Below, piece after piece: positions 50,699 through 59,588 of a stretch of 64,000 nucleotides of DNA. The notes under the pieces are model-generated. The model searched no databases. It saw only the letters and a list, made by a program, of their open reading frames with translations, and was not told where the DNA came from. A program made the translations under genes and the position numbers. The stretch's first letter is position 1; each line of letters starts with the position of its first letter. Source of the DNA: Pseudomonadota bacterium (GTDB taxonomy: Bacteria > Pseudomonadota > Gammaproteobacteria > Burkholderiales > Thiobacillaceae). Location: assembly GCA_021802555.1 (NCBI GenBank), contig JAJZRU010000001.1, positions 62,001-126,000 of the forward strand, in the 5' to 3' direction.

Positions 50699-52017
50699 AA
50701 GCCGTCGGCGCCCTGGCGCTGGGCCTGGGCGTAGCGGGTGCCGTGGACGCCGCCCAACTCGCCGCCGGACCCATGGCCGGCTATCCGGCAATGCGTTCGG
50801 CGCTCCTGTGGCTGCAGACCGATGCGCCGGCGCGGGTGCAAATCGCCTGGTGGCCTGCAGGGCAAGCCCAGGCGCGGCGCTTGAGCGCCGCCGTGGCGAC
50901 CGACGATGCCCACCGGAACACCGCCCATATCGATCTGGCACCGCTTACGCCCGGCACGCGCTACGAATACGAAGTGCTCATCGACGGCCGTGCGGTGGAG
51001 GGCCTGGGCGGGCTGTCTTTTCGCACCGCGCCGCTGTGGCAATGGCGCGGCCCGCCGCCCGAGGTCAAGGTGCTGACCGGTTCCTGCGCTTATTTCAACG
51101 AGCCCGAATTCGACCGCCCAGGCCGGCCCTATGGCGACGGCTACGGCATCTACCGGGCCATGGCGGCGCAGCAGGCCGATCTCATGCTGTGGCTGGGCGA
51201 CAACCTCTATCTGCGCGAGGCGGACTATGCCAGCCCCTCGGGCATGGCGGCGCGCTATCGCCGCGACCGCAGCCGGCCGGAGCTGCAGGCCTTTCTGCAC
51301 GCGACGCCCCAGGCGGCGATTTGGGACGATCACGACTACGGCCCCAACGACGGCGGCAGCGCTTTCGTCTTCAAGCAGGCCAGCCTGGATCTGTTCAAGG
51401 ATTACTGGGCCAACCCCTCCTACGGCCTGCCGGGCGTGCCCGGCATCTTCACCGTGCTGCACCTGGGCGATGCGGATTTCTTCCTCCTCGACGACCGTTG
51501 GTACCGCGACGCCCCGCGCGCGCTCGAGACGACCGACAAGGCGCTGTTCGGCGCCGCGCAGCTGGCGTGGCTGAAAAATGCGCTGCTGGAATCGACGGCG
51601 CGCTTCAAGATCATCGCCGCGGGCGGGCAGTTGCTCAACCCCAACGGGCGTTACGACGCCTGGAGCCGCTACCCGGCGGAGCAAGGGGCGTTTCTGGTCT
51701 GGCTGAAGGAGGCCGGCGTGAAAGGCGTGTTGTTCCTGTCCGGCGACAGGCATCTCACCGAGCTGCTGCGCATCGAACGCCCGGGTCGCTATCCCCTGTA
51801 CGAGCTGACCTGCTCCCCGCTCAACTCCGGGCCGGCCCGCGCGGAGACGGTCAATCCGGCGCGTGTGCCCGGCACGCTGGTGCAGGCGCGAAATTTCTGC
51901 GCTCTGCACTTCACCGGCCGGGGCCGCGAGCGACGCCTGGAGCTGGCGGCCTTCGACGTCGGCGGCCGCGAACTATGGCGGCGCGCCATCCTGCTGACCG
52001 ATCTGGGCTACGATTAG
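50665..52017 (+). CDS. PhoD-like alkaline phosphatase/phosphodiesterase
   Basis: 450-residue secreted metallophosphatase. A hydrophobic signal (AVGALALGLGVAGAVDAAQ) and an N-terminal immunoglobulin-like domain (LWLQTDAPARVQIAWW) precede the PhoD core: VKVLTGSCAYF, DLMLWLGDNLYLREADY, AAIWDDHDYGPND, and FLSGDRHLTELLRI. The metal-binding Asp, Asn and His residues are all present. It overlaps tonB by 34 nt, so it is in the exbB operon. Its stop overlaps the convergent gene's stop. Confidence 0.9.
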   Translation: MGGIQIASGLLKAVGALALGLGVAGAVDAAQLAAGPMAGYPAMRSALLWLQTDAPARVQIAWWPAGQAQARRLSAAVATDDAHRNTAHIDLAPLTPGTRYEYEVLIDGRAVEGLGGLSFRTAPLWQWRGPPPEVKVLTGSCAYFNEPEFDRPGRPYGDGYGIYRAMAAQQADLMLWLGDNLYLREADYASPSGMAARYRRDRSRPELQAFLHATPQAAIWDDHDYGPNDGGSAFVFKQASLDLFKDYWANPSYGLPGVPGIFTVLHLGDADFFLLDDRWYRDAPRALETTDKALFGAAQLAWLKNALLESTARFKIIAAGGQLLNPNGRYDAWSRYPAEQGAFLVWLKEAGVKGVLFLSGDRHLTELLRIERPGRYPLYELTCSPLNSGPARAETVNPARVPGTLVQARNFCALHFTGRGRERRLELAAFDVGGRELWRRAILLTDLGYD

Positions 52018-52352
52018 TCGTCGTCCCAGTGCCCGTGGCCCCAGCCGCGATGCTCGTCGTGCCAGCGTTCCCAGCGGCGATGCCGCCAGTAGCCCGGGGG
52101 TCCGTAGTACACCGGGGCGCCATAGTAAACGCGCGGCGGCGGCACATAGTACGTGACCGGCGGCGGGCCGTAGTACATGGGGCCGTTGATGCCGAAGCCC
52201 AGGCCGCTGCCGCGATCCCAGTAGCCGATGGAGAAGCTGGGGGCCGGCACGATCACGCGCGCGCCCCAATCATCGTCGTCGGCGCGGGCCAGGCCCGCGG
52301 TCAGGGCAATGGCCAGCGCCAGACCGCCCAGTAGTAGTGTCTTGGGTTTCAT
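52014..52352 (-). CDS. Small secreted Tyr/Pro/Gly-rich protein
   Basis: 112 residues with a Sec signal (LLLGGLALAIALTAGLARA). The mature part is an acidic start (DDDDWG), a GYWDRGSGLGFGINGP segment, a low-complexity YYGPPP/YYVPPPRVYYG run, and a His/Trp-rich end (RHRRWERWHDEHRGWGHGHW). Such proteins are common in envelope-stress gene neighbourhoods but I recognise no function. Converges with phoD by a shared TTAG. Confidence 0.75.
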   Translation of the reverse strand: MKPKTLLLGGLALAIALTAGLARADDDDWGARVIVPAPSFSIGYWDRGSGLGFGINGPMYYGPPPVTYYVPPPRVYYGAPVYYGPPGYWRHRRWERWHDEHRGWGHGHWDDD

Positions 52353-52382
52353 GATGTTCTCCTAGACTATTGCGCCGCGACG

Positions 52383-52928
52383 TCACCAGCGCCGGTCATA
52401 GCCGCCCTGGTCGTGCGCCACGTCCACGTTGACGCGCAGCATGACCCAGGGGCCGGGGTTGTAGGGCATGCGGGTGGTGAATTCGCGGCCCTGGTAGCGG
52501 TAAGTGACGTCGTAGCCCATGAGCTGCTGGTGATAGTCGCTCACGGTGCGGCAGCGCTGCACTTCGCGCGGGTAAGAGGCGCCTCCGCCGGTGTTGTAGC
52601 GGTCGCCCACCACGGCGCCGGTGGCGGCGCCCACGGCCGAGGCCGCGATCTTGCCGTTGCCGCCGCCTACGGTGGAGCCGAGCAGGCCGCCGGCGATGGC
52701 GCCGATCACCGCGCCCGCGGTGTTGCCGCCGCGCGGCGCTTCCTGGTAGTAGCCCGATTGTTCCGTCCAGCATTGCTGGCGCGGGGCATCCACGTTTTCG
52801 TAAACGGGCGTGGCCGAGACGACGCGGGCGCGCTCGCGGAAGGCGGGGCCGGCCCAGGCATTGGCCGCGGCGAGTGCGGATATGGCGACGAGGCTGGCGG
52901 CGAGGGTTTTTTGGGCTTTCACTTTCAT
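52383..52928 (-). CDS. Glycine-zipper 2TM outer-membrane-type protein
   Basis: 181 residues with a Sec signal (to AAANAWA). The glycine-zipper double helix is NTAGAVIGAIAGGLLGSTVG and KIAASAVGAATGAVVGDRY (about 68-110), as in the 17-kDa surface antigen/SlyB group; the C-terminal part is YDVTYRYQGREFTTRMPYNP. There is no lipobox cysteine at the signal cleavage site. Middle gene of three small secreted proteins divergent from the two-component system. Confidence 0.8.
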   Translation of the reverse strand: MKVKAQKTLAASLVAISALAAANAWAGPAFRERARVVSATPVYENVDAPRQQCWTEQSGYYQEAPRGGNTAGAVIGAIAGGLLGSTVGGGNGKIAASAVGAATGAVVGDRYNTGGGASYPREVQRCRTVSDYHQQLMGYDVTYRYQGREFTTRMPYNPGPWVMLRVNVDVAHDQGGYDRRW

Positions 52929-52960
52929 GGTTATTCTCCTGATGAATGAATGGCTGGGGT

Positions 52961-53221
52961 TCAGCGGTTGCGGTCGCGCCAGCGCGCCCGGTCGGCTTCG
53001 CGCCGTTCATAGCCGTAGCCATAGCCCAGGTTGCGCGGATTTTCCGGCGGGCCGGCTTCCCGGCGCTGGCTTCTTTCCTGGCGGTAGCCCCCGTCCTCGC
53101 CGCGGCCGTGATCGCGCACCGCCAGCAGCATGCCCGGATCGGCCAGGGCCGCCCTCGGCAAGGTCGCCGCCAGCCCGCCGAGGGCCAGGAGGCTCAAGGT
53201 CAAAAGGGTTTTCGCCTGCAT
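52961..53221 (-). CDS. Small secreted basic protein
   Basis: 86 residues with a Sec signal (LLTLSLLALGGLAATLPRAALA). The mature part is hydrophilic and Arg/Gly/Tyr-rich (NPRNLGYGYGYERREADRAR). First gene of the three-gene secreted-protein run, starting 145 bp from the divergent response regulator. Not recognised. Confidence 0.65.
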   Translation of the reverse strand: MQAKTLLTLSLLALGGLAATLPRAALADPGMLLAVRDHGRGEDGGYRQERSQRREAGPPENPRNLGYGYGYERREADRARWRDRNR

Positions 53222-53308
53222 AATTCAACTCCTTACGGACGAGCGCTGCACCACGCTTTGTACTTTGGAGGGGAGAAGTAACCCCGGGGTTTCCCGCGGC
53301 AGCCATTT

Positions 53309-53324
53309 TGTTACAGGATGTAAC
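53309..53324. promoter_or_regulatory. Palindromic site in the divergent secreted-protein/two-component promoter
   Basis: TGTTACAGGATGTAAC: arms GTTACA (53310-53315) and TGTAAC (53319-53324) with a 3-bp centre. The minus-strand reading TACATCCTGTAACA is close to the RstA box TACATNTNGTTACA. Probably bound by the OmpR-type regulator encoded at 53367, controlling both directions. Confidence 0.45.
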
Positions 53325-53366
53325 CCGGCGTCAGCAGGCCTGTGGGGAATTGGATATAGTGCCGCC

Positions 53367-54074
53367 ATGAATGCGTCCAAAGAGCTCATCTACGTGGCCG
53401 ACGACGACACCGGCATACGCGATCTGCTGGCGGAATACCTGACTGCCCAGGGCTATGCCGTGCGCTGCGCCAGGGACGGTGCCGAGCTGGACACCTTTCT
53501 GGCGGAGAAGTCGCCGCAGCTCATCGTGCTGGACTGGATGATGCCCGGCGAAGACGGGCTGTCCATTGCGCGGCGCCTCAAATCCCGCCCCGGGGCGCCG
53601 CCCATCGTCATGCTTTCGGCGCGCGGCGAGGACGTGGACCGCATCATAGGCCTGGAAGTGGGGGCGGACGACTACCTGCCCAAGCCCTTCAATCCGCGCG
53701 AGCTGCTGGCGCGCATCCGCGCGGTGCTGCGCCGGCCCGCGGTCGCCGCCGTGCCGGAGCGCGAGGCGCGCCTGTACCGTTTTGGCCCTTATACCGTCAA
53801 CCTCGACGCGCGCAGCCTGCAGCGCGACGGCGTCGAGGTGCCCCTGACCCACGGCGAGTTCGATTTGCTGGAGATTTTCGTCAGCCATCCCAACCGCGCC
53901 TTGACGCGCGACTGGCTGATGGATCAGTTGCGCGGCTTCGAGCGCGATCCGTTCGACCGCAGCGTCGACGTCAGGGTCAACCGGCTGCGCAAGAAGATCG
54001 AGGCGGACCCGGCCGAGCCGCGCTACGTGCGCACGGTGTGGGGCCAGGGGTATCTGTTCGCGCCCCAGGGATGA
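53367..54074 (+). CDS. OmpR-family response regulator
   Basis: 235 residues. The receiver domain has the acidic pair in YVADDDTGI, the phospho-acceptor Asp in LIVLDWMMPGEDG near residue 55, the Thr/Ser position in VMLSARG and Lys in DDYLPKPFN. The winged-helix domain starts at LYRFGPYTVNLDARSL and has LTHGEFDLLEIFVSHP and SVDVRVNRLRKKIEADP. It shares ATGA with the sensor kinase gene. Confidence 0.93.
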   Translation: MNASKELIYVADDDTGIRDLLAEYLTAQGYAVRCARDGAELDTFLAEKSPQLIVLDWMMPGEDGLSIARRLKSRPGAPPIVMLSARGEDVDRIIGLEVGADDYLPKPFNPRELLARIRAVLRRPAVAAVPEREARLYRFGPYTVNLDARSLQRDGVEVPLTHGEFDLLEIFVSHPNRALTRDWLMDQLRGFERDPFDRSVDVRVNRLRKKIEADPAEPRYVRTVWGQGYLFAPQG

Positions 54075-55354
54075 AGCGCTGGCGCGGGCTCACGCTCTAT
54101 GGCCGTACGGTGCTCATCCTCGGCTTGGCCTTTCTGCTCTTCGAACTGCTTTCCTACCAGGTCGTTCAGCGCACGCTGATCCTGCCCGTCGCGGACCGCT
54201 CGGCCAAGGATCTGGCGGGGCTCATCATCCTTTCGGTGCAGACCTGGGTCGAACTGCCGCCCCACACGCGGCCCGCGTTCGAACGGGAGCTGGCGCGCCG
54301 TCACGGCTTGCGCGTGATTCCAGAGCAAGTGGCGGCGCGCGAGCCGGCGCCGGATTTCGCATTCCGTCGCCAGATCGAACGAGCCCTGTCGGAGCGCCTG
54401 CGTTTTCCCGTGCAGCTTTATGGCGTCAAAGGCACCCATGCCGTATGGCTGGACGTGCCCATGGGGGGCTGGATGTTGCAGGTCGGGTTCTTTCCCAACC
54501 GCTACGCGGTGCACCTGCCGCTGGCCGCCGTCGTCTTGTTTTCGCTGGGAACGTTTCTGACCCTGCTTACCGCCATCCTGCTCATGCAGCGCGTGACCGT
54601 GCCCCTGGCGCGCGCGGCGCGCGCCGCGCAGGAGGTGGGGGCCGGGCGCCTGCCCGAGCCCCTGCCGGAAACCGGGCCGCGCGAACTGGCCGAGCTGGCC
54701 CGCCGCTTCAACCGCATGGCGCGCGAGGTGCGCGAGCTTCTGGACAACCGCACCACGCTCCTGGCCGGCATCTCGCACGATCTGCGCACCCCCCTCACGC
54801 GCCTGAGCCTGGCTTTGGAAATGCAGCGCGAAATGCCGGACCCCAGCCGGCTGGAACGCATGGCGGCCGATCTCGATGAAATGAACGGCCTGATCCAAGG
54901 CTATCTGGAACTGGCGCGCCTAAGCCGGGCCGAGCCCGCGCAGCGCATGGATCTGAATCCCTGGTTAGCGGAGCGCGCCGCCCGGCATGGCGCCTGCTAC
55001 GTCGCCGGGCAGCCGTGTTGGACGGACGCGGCGCCCCAAGCGCTGGGCCGCATTATCGACAACCTGCTGGAAAATGCCCGCCGCTACGGCGAGGGCGAGG
55101 TGGAATTGCGCCTTGCCTGCGGAGCCGGCCCGGCAGTGATCGAGGTATTGGATCGCGGGCCCGGCATACCCGCGGAAGAGTTGGGGCGGGTGTTCCGGCC
55201 GTTTTATCGGCTGGAAGCCTCGCGCGCCAAGGCGACGGGAGGCACGGGGCTGGGACTGGCCATCGTGCGGCAGCTGGCCGAAGCCCAGGGCTGGAAAATA
55301 GAACTGGAGAACCGCTCGGGAGGAGGGCTGGCGGCGCGCCTCAGCCTGGGCTGA
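54071..55354 (+). CDS. EnvZ/RstB-type sensor histidine kinase
   Basis: 427 residues: helix near 12-32, a periplasmic domain of about 125 residues, helix near 158-182 (AAVVLFSLGTFLTLLTAILL), HAMP (VPLARAARAAQEVGAGRLPE), the phospho-acceptor His in LAGISHDLRTPLTRL near 238, then N box (IIDNLLENARRYG), G1 (VLDRGPGIP) and G2 (GGTGLGLAIVRQLA). The stimulus is unknown; the divergent neighbours suggest an envelope signal. Confidence 0.93.
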   Translation: MKRWRGLTLYGRTVLILGLAFLLFELLSYQVVQRTLILPVADRSAKDLAGLIILSVQTWVELPPHTRPAFERELARRHGLRVIPEQVAAREPAPDFAFRRQIERALSERLRFPVQLYGVKGTHAVWLDVPMGGWMLQVGFFPNRYAVHLPLAAVVLFSLGTFLTLLTAILLMQRVTVPLARAARAAQEVGAGRLPEPLPETGPRELAELARRFNRMAREVRELLDNRTTLLAGISHDLRTPLTRLSLALEMQREMPDPSRLERMAADLDEMNGLIQGYLELARLSRAEPAQRMDLNPWLAERAARHGACYVAGQPCWTDAAPQALGRIIDNLLENARRYGEGEVELRLACGAGPAVIEVLDRGPGIPAEELGRVFRPFYRLEASRAKATGGTGLGLAIVRQLAEAQGWKIELENRSGGGLAARLSLG

Positions 55355-55499
55355 AAAATGCCCTCATGATGCGGATTTCGATGCCGCAGCAGCTGACGCT
55401 CAGCAAGGACAGGCGTTGGGTGCGGCCGCGGAATACGTTCCACAGCGCCGGGGTCAGCCCCAGCCGCACCTGCCAGCCGTTCGCCAGGCGGAAGCCCAT
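55341..55499 (-). CDS. Small unknown protein, second of a tandem paralogous pair
   Basis: 52 residues. MGFRLANGWQVRLGLTPALW, then FRGRTQRLSLLSVSC. The middle segment aligns with FQGETERMSLTSISV of the protein just upstream, so the two look like tandem duplicates. The start is 5 nt after the upstream stop (TGAAAACCATG), implying coupled translation. The end overlaps the sensor kinase gene by 14 nt, convergently. No function recognised. Confidence 0.5.
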   Translation of the reverse strand: MGFRLANGWQVRLGLTPALWNVFRGRTQRLSLLSVSCCGIEIRIMRAFFSPG

Positions 55500-55504
55500 G
55501 GTTT

Positions 55505-55660
55505 TCAGGCCGCTTCCAGGCGGCGCGCGAAGCGGGAGAATTGCAGGAACAGGACGGAAATGCTGGTGAGGCTCATGCGCTCGGTCTCTCCCTGGAACCA
55601 GGAAAAAGGTTGGGAAGAGAAGTCCAGCACGAAGAGATTGTTGCCGATGTGGAATTTCAT
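55505..55660 (-). CDS. Small unknown protein, first of a tandem paralogous pair
   Basis: 51 residues. MKFHIGNNLFVLDFSSQPFS, then WFQGETERMSLTSISVLFLQ, then FSRFARRLEAA. The start has a good ribosome site (CAGGAGATGATC). It is similar along its length to the 52-residue product downstream (F-x-x-x-N, FxGxTxRxSLxSxS). Not a known family to me. The 241 nt between here and glyQ hold an A/T-rich patch near 55740-55770 and a TAAAAT possible glyQ -10 at 55869-55874, but no gene. Confidence 0.55.
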   Translation of the reverse strand: MKFHIGNNLFVLDFSSQPFSWFQGETERMSLTSISVLFLQFSRFARRLEAA

Positions 55661-55901
55661 GATCATCTCCTGAATCAACCGCTCGTGCCGGATAAGGTGC
55701 AAGCCCCATGCCCGCCCGCCGGGCCGTCGGGCGCGGCATTAATATATTGAAAAATAAAGGGTTTTAAAAACGCAGCTTGGGCGGCTTCACCGCTTGATGA
55801 TGGGGAATCGACAGGGCCCGACCAAATCTCCACGACCTCGGCACGGCCGGAGACGCCGGTCGGGCGGTTAAAATAGCCGCCTTTGCCCCACATCCGCAGC
55901 C

Positions 55902-56819
55902 ATGCCGAGCTTTCAGGACATCATCCTCACCCTGCAGACTTATTGGGCGCGCCAGGGCTGCGCGCTTTTGCAGCCCTACGACATGGAAGTGGGCGCCGGC
56001 ACCAGCCATACCGCCACCTTCCTGCGCGCGCTTGGGCCCGAGCCGTGGAAAGCGGCCTATGTGCAGCCCTCGCGCCGGCCCAAGGACGGCCGCTACGGCG
56101 AGAACCCCAACCGCCTGCAGCATTACTACCAGTTTCAGGTGGTGCTGAAGCCCGCGCCCGCCAATATCCTCGACCTGTATCTGGGTTCGCTCGAAACGCT
56201 GGGCTTCGACCTGAAAAAAAATGACGTGCGTTTCGTCGAAGACGATTGGGAAAACCCCACCCTGGGGGCCTGGGGCCTGGGCTGGGAAGTGTGGCTCAAC
56301 GGCATGGAGGTGACCCAGTTCACCTATTTCCAGCAAGTGGGCGGCATAGACTGCAAGCCCATCACGGGGGAGATCACCTACGGGTTGGAGCGGCTGGCCA
56401 TGTATCTGCAGGGCGTGGAGAACGTCTTCGACCTGCAATGGACGGACGGCCTGAGCTATCGCGACGTCTACCATCAGAACGAAGTCGAGCAGTCCGCCTA
56501 CAACTTCGAACACAGCGACGTCGATTTCCTGCTGAACGCCTTTGCCGCCCACGAAAAACAGGCCCGGCAACTCATGGCCGAGAAGCTCGCCTTGCCGGCC
56601 TACGAACAGGTGCTGAAAGCCGCCCACACCTTCAACCTGCTGGATGCGCGCGGCGCGATTTCCGTCACCGAGCGGGCCGGCTATATCGGCCGCATCCGCA
56701 ACCTGGCGCGCAGCGTGGCAAAAAGCTACCTCGACAGCCGCGCCCGGCTGGGCTTCCCCATGGCGCCGCAGGCCTGGGCTGCGGAAGTGCTGGCGCAGAT
56801 GGAAAAGAAGGTGGCTTGA
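55902..56819 (+). CDS. glyQ: Glycyl-tRNA synthetase alpha subunit
   Basis: 305-residue catalytic alpha subunit of the alpha2-beta2 class II enzyme. It begins [20 protein letters not shown] and carries the class II motifs in [20 protein letters not shown] and [20 protein letters not shown]. Adjacent glyS completes the enzyme. Confidence 0.98.
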   Translation: MPSFQDIILTLQTYWARQGCALLQPYDMEVGAGTSHTATFLRALGPEPWKAAYVQPSRRPKDGRYGENPNRLQHYYQFQVVLKPAPANILDLYLGSLETLGFDLKKNDVRFVEDDWENPTLGAWGLGWEVWLNGMEVTQFTYFQQVGGIDCKPITGEITYGLERLAMYLQGVENVFDLQWTDGLSYRDVYHQNEVEQSAYNFEHSDVDFLLNAFAAHEKQARQLMAEKLALPAYEQVLKAAHTFNLLDARGAISVTERAGYIGRIRNLARSVAKSYLDSRARLGFPMAPQAWAAEVLAQMEKKVA

Positions 56820-56821
56820 GC

Positions 56822-59011
56822 ATGACTACCAAGAACCTTCTCGTCGAACTGTTCGTCGAGGAATTGCCTCCCAAGGCGCTGAAGAAGCTAGGTGAGGCCT
56901 TTGCCGGCACCCTGTTCGAATCGCTCAAGGCTCAAGGCCTGACCACCATCGAGTCGGCAGTCACGCCGTATGCCTCGCCGCGCCGTCTTGCCGCGCATAT
57001 CACGCAAGTCGCTGCCCAGGCTGCCGACAGGCCTCTGCGGCAGAAGCTCATGCCGGTGGGCGTGGGCCTGGACGCCGAAGGCCGCCCCACCCCCGCGCTG
57101 CTGAAAAAGCTCGCCGCGCTGGGCGCCGGGCCAGAAGCCGCGGGCCACCTGCAGCGTGCCATGGACGGTAAGGCTGAGACGCTGTTCCTCGACACCGTGG
57201 CGCCTGGCGCTGACCTCGCCCCCGGCCTGCAGAAAGCGCTGGATGAGGCGATCGCCAAACTGCCTATCTCCAAGGTGATGGCGTATCAGCTTGGGGATGG
57301 TTGGAGCACGGTGAAGTTCGTCCGCCCGGCCCACGGTCTCGTCGCGCTGCACGGCGATGCCGTGGTGCCGGTGCGGGCCCTGGGGCTCACGGCCGGGCGC
57401 GAAACCCACGGCCACCGCTTCGAGGCCAAGCGCGACCCCATCATACTGCGGAACGCCGATGACTATGTCGAGCAGATTCAGGACGACGGGAGGGTCATCC
57501 CGGAGTTTTCCAAACGCCGCGCCAAGATTGCACGCCAACTGGAAACATCCTGGGTGGAATCGGGTATCGCCGTGGGGTCTGTGGGCATCGTCGGGGGGCT
57601 CGGCCCCGCGGGTATCGTCGGGGGCGTCAAACCCATTGCGGACGACGCCCTGCTGGATGAGGTCACCGCCTTGGTCGAATGGCCGAACGTGCTGGTCGGC
57701 CAGTTCGACGCTGCCTTTCTGGAAGTGCCGCAGGAATGTCTGATCCTAACCATGAAGGCCAACCAGAAATATTTTCCCTTGCTGGATGCTGATGGCAAGC
57801 TGACGAATAAATTTCTCGTCGTCGCCAATATCTCGCCCGCCGATCCTTCCGCCGTCATCGGCGGCAACGAGCGGGTGGTGCGGCCGCGCCTGGCCGACGC
57901 CAAATTCTTCTACGACCAGGATCGCAAGAAACGCCTGGAGGACCGGGTTCTGGGCTTGGCCAAGGTGGTCTATCACGGCAAGCTGGGCACCCAGGGCGAG
58001 CGCGTCGGGCGCGTGCAGGCCATGGCGCGCGCCATCGGCGAAAAACTGGGCGGCGGCGAACTGGCACACCTCGCCGACCATGCCGCCCTGCTGGCCAAGG
58101 CCGACCTGCTCACCGACATGGTGGGCGAGTTCCCCGAATTGCAGGGCATCATGGGACGCTACTACGCCATGCACGACGGCGAGGATCGTCACGTCGCCGA
58201 CGCCATCGAGGACCACTACAAGCCGCGTTTCGCGGGCGATGCGTTGCCGCGCAATGAGGTCGGCGTCGTCGTGGCGCTCGCCGACAAGCTGGAAACCCTG
58301 GTCGGCCTGTTCGGCATCGGCGAGCGGCCCACGGGCGACAAGGATCCCTTTGCCCTGCGCCGCCACGCGCTGGGCGTGGTGCGCATGCTCATGGAACGCG
58401 ATTTGCCGCTGGAACTGAACGAACTGCTTGAGCGTGCCGCCCAGGTCTTCGGTGTGGAGGGCGCGCATCAGGTTTCGCCCGGCATTGCCGTCGAAACACC
58501 GCGGATGGTTGCCGAATTCATCTACGACCGCTTGGCCGGTCTGCTGCGCGAGCAGGGCTACAGCGCCCAGGAAGTCGAGGCCGTGCTGGCGCTGCGGCCG
58601 CAGCGCCTGGGCGACATCCGGCGCCGGCTGGAAGCCGTGCGCGCCTTCGCCGCCCTGCCCGAGGCGGCGGCCCTGGCCGCCGCCAACAAGCGGGTGGGCA
58701 ACATCCTCAAAAAATCCGGGCAAGCGGCTGCGGCCGAAATGAACGGCGCGCTCCTGCAAGAGGCGGCCGAGCGGGCGTTGGCAGCGTCGCTGGCCGAGGT
58801 GGGCCCCGCGGCGCAGGCGGCCTATGAGCGCGGCGATTACACCGCGTCCCTCAAGGCCCTGGCAGCCCTCAAGGCCCCGGTGGACGCCTTCTTCGACCTG
58901 GTCATGGTCAATGTCGACGACCCCATGCTGCGCACGAACCGCCTGGCCTTGCTGCGCCGGTTGCACGCCGCCATGAACCGGGTGGCGGATCTTTCCGCGC
59001 TGTCGGCCTGA
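56822..59011 (+). CDS. glyS: Glycyl-tRNA synthetase beta subunit
   Basis: 729-residue tRNA-binding beta subunit. It starts TKNLLVELFVEELPPKALKK and has RETHGHRFEAKRDPI, EWPNVLVGQFDAAFLEVPQE, and the HD-like region LAHLADHAALLAKADLLTDM; the C-terminal anticodon-binding part ends VMVNVDDPMLRTNRLALLRR. Around residues 245-265 it has an unusual Gly/Val/Ile-rich stretch (VGSVGIVGGLGPAGIVGG) that looks inserted. It starts 2 nt after glyQ. Confidence 0.97.
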   Translation: MTTKNLLVELFVEELPPKALKKLGEAFAGTLFESLKAQGLTTIESAVTPYASPRRLAAHITQVAAQAADRPLRQKLMPVGVGLDAEGRPTPALLKKLAALGAGPEAAGHLQRAMDGKAETLFLDTVAPGADLAPGLQKALDEAIAKLPISKVMAYQLGDGWSTVKFVRPAHGLVALHGDAVVPVRALGLTAGRETHGHRFEAKRDPIILRNADDYVEQIQDDGRVIPEFSKRRAKIARQLETSWVESGIAVGSVGIVGGLGPAGIVGGVKPIADDALLDEVTALVEWPNVLVGQFDAAFLEVPQECLILTMKANQKYFPLLDADGKLTNKFLVVANISPADPSAVIGGNERVVRPRLADAKFFYDQDRKKRLEDRVLGLAKVVYHGKLGTQGERVGRVQAMARAIGEKLGGGELAHLADHAALLAKADLLTDMVGEFPELQGIMGRYYAMHDGEDRHVADAIEDHYKPRFAGDALPRNEVGVVVALADKLETLVGLFGIGERPTGDKDPFALRRHALGVVRMLMERDLPLELNELLERAAQVFGVEGAHQVSPGIAVETPRMVAEFIYDRLAGLLREQGYSAQEVEAVLALRPQRLGDIRRRLEAVRAFAALPEAAALAAANKRVGNILKKSGQAAAAEMNGALLQEAAERALAASLAEVGPAAQAAYERGDYTASLKALAALKAPVDAFFDLVMVNVDDPMLRTNRLALLRRLHAAMNRVADLSALSA

Positions 59012-59048
59012 GCGGCGTTGACGCGGGGCTTGGCGTTATACTTAATTA

Positions 59049-59588
59049 ATGAAGCTGATCATTCTGGACCGGGACGGCGTCATAAACTTCGACTCCGACC
59101 AGTTCATCAAAAACCCCGAGGAATGGCGCCCCATCCCGGGCAGCCTGGAGGCGATCGCGCGGCTCAACCAGGCAGGATTTCGCGTGGTGGTGGCCTCCAA
59201 CCAGTCGGGCGTGGGGCGGGGGCTGTTCGACACGGCCACGCTCACGGCCATCCACGTGAAGATGCACAAAGCAGTAGCGACCGCGGGCGGGCGTATCGAC
59301 GCCATCTTTTTCTGTCCGCACGGCGCCGAGTCCAATTGCACCTGCCGCAAGCCGCAGCCGGGCATGTTTCTGCAGATCGCCGAACGCTTCCATGCCTCGC
59401 TGGAAGGCGTGCCCGCGGTGGGCGACTCGCTCAGGGATTTGCGCGCCGCGGCGGCGGTGGGCGCCTTGCCCATCCTGGTGAAGACCGGCAAGGGGAACAA
59501 GACCGAGCAGGCCGGCGAATTGCCTGAAGGCACCCGCATCTTTCCTGATCTCGCCGGCGTCGTGGACTGGATGATGGCGGCGCAATGA
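59049..59588 (+). CDS. gmhB: D-glycero-beta-D-manno-heptose 1,7-bisphosphate 7-phosphatase
   Basis: 179-residue HAD phosphatase of LPS heptose synthesis. The HAD motif I is LIILDRDGVIN, motif II VVVASNQSGVGRG, the zinc-loop cysteines and His are in CPHGAESNCTCRKP, and motif IV is AVGDSLRDL. Its stop overlaps the plsC start by 4 nt. Confidence 0.95.
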   Translation: MKLIILDRDGVINFDSDQFIKNPEEWRPIPGSLEAIARLNQAGFRVVVASNQSGVGRGLFDTATLTAIHVKMHKAVATAGGRIDAIFFCPHGAESNCTCRKPQPGMFLQIAERFHASLEGVPAVGDSLRDLRAAAAVGALPILVKTGKGNKTEQAGELPEGTRIFPDLAGVVDWMMAAQ

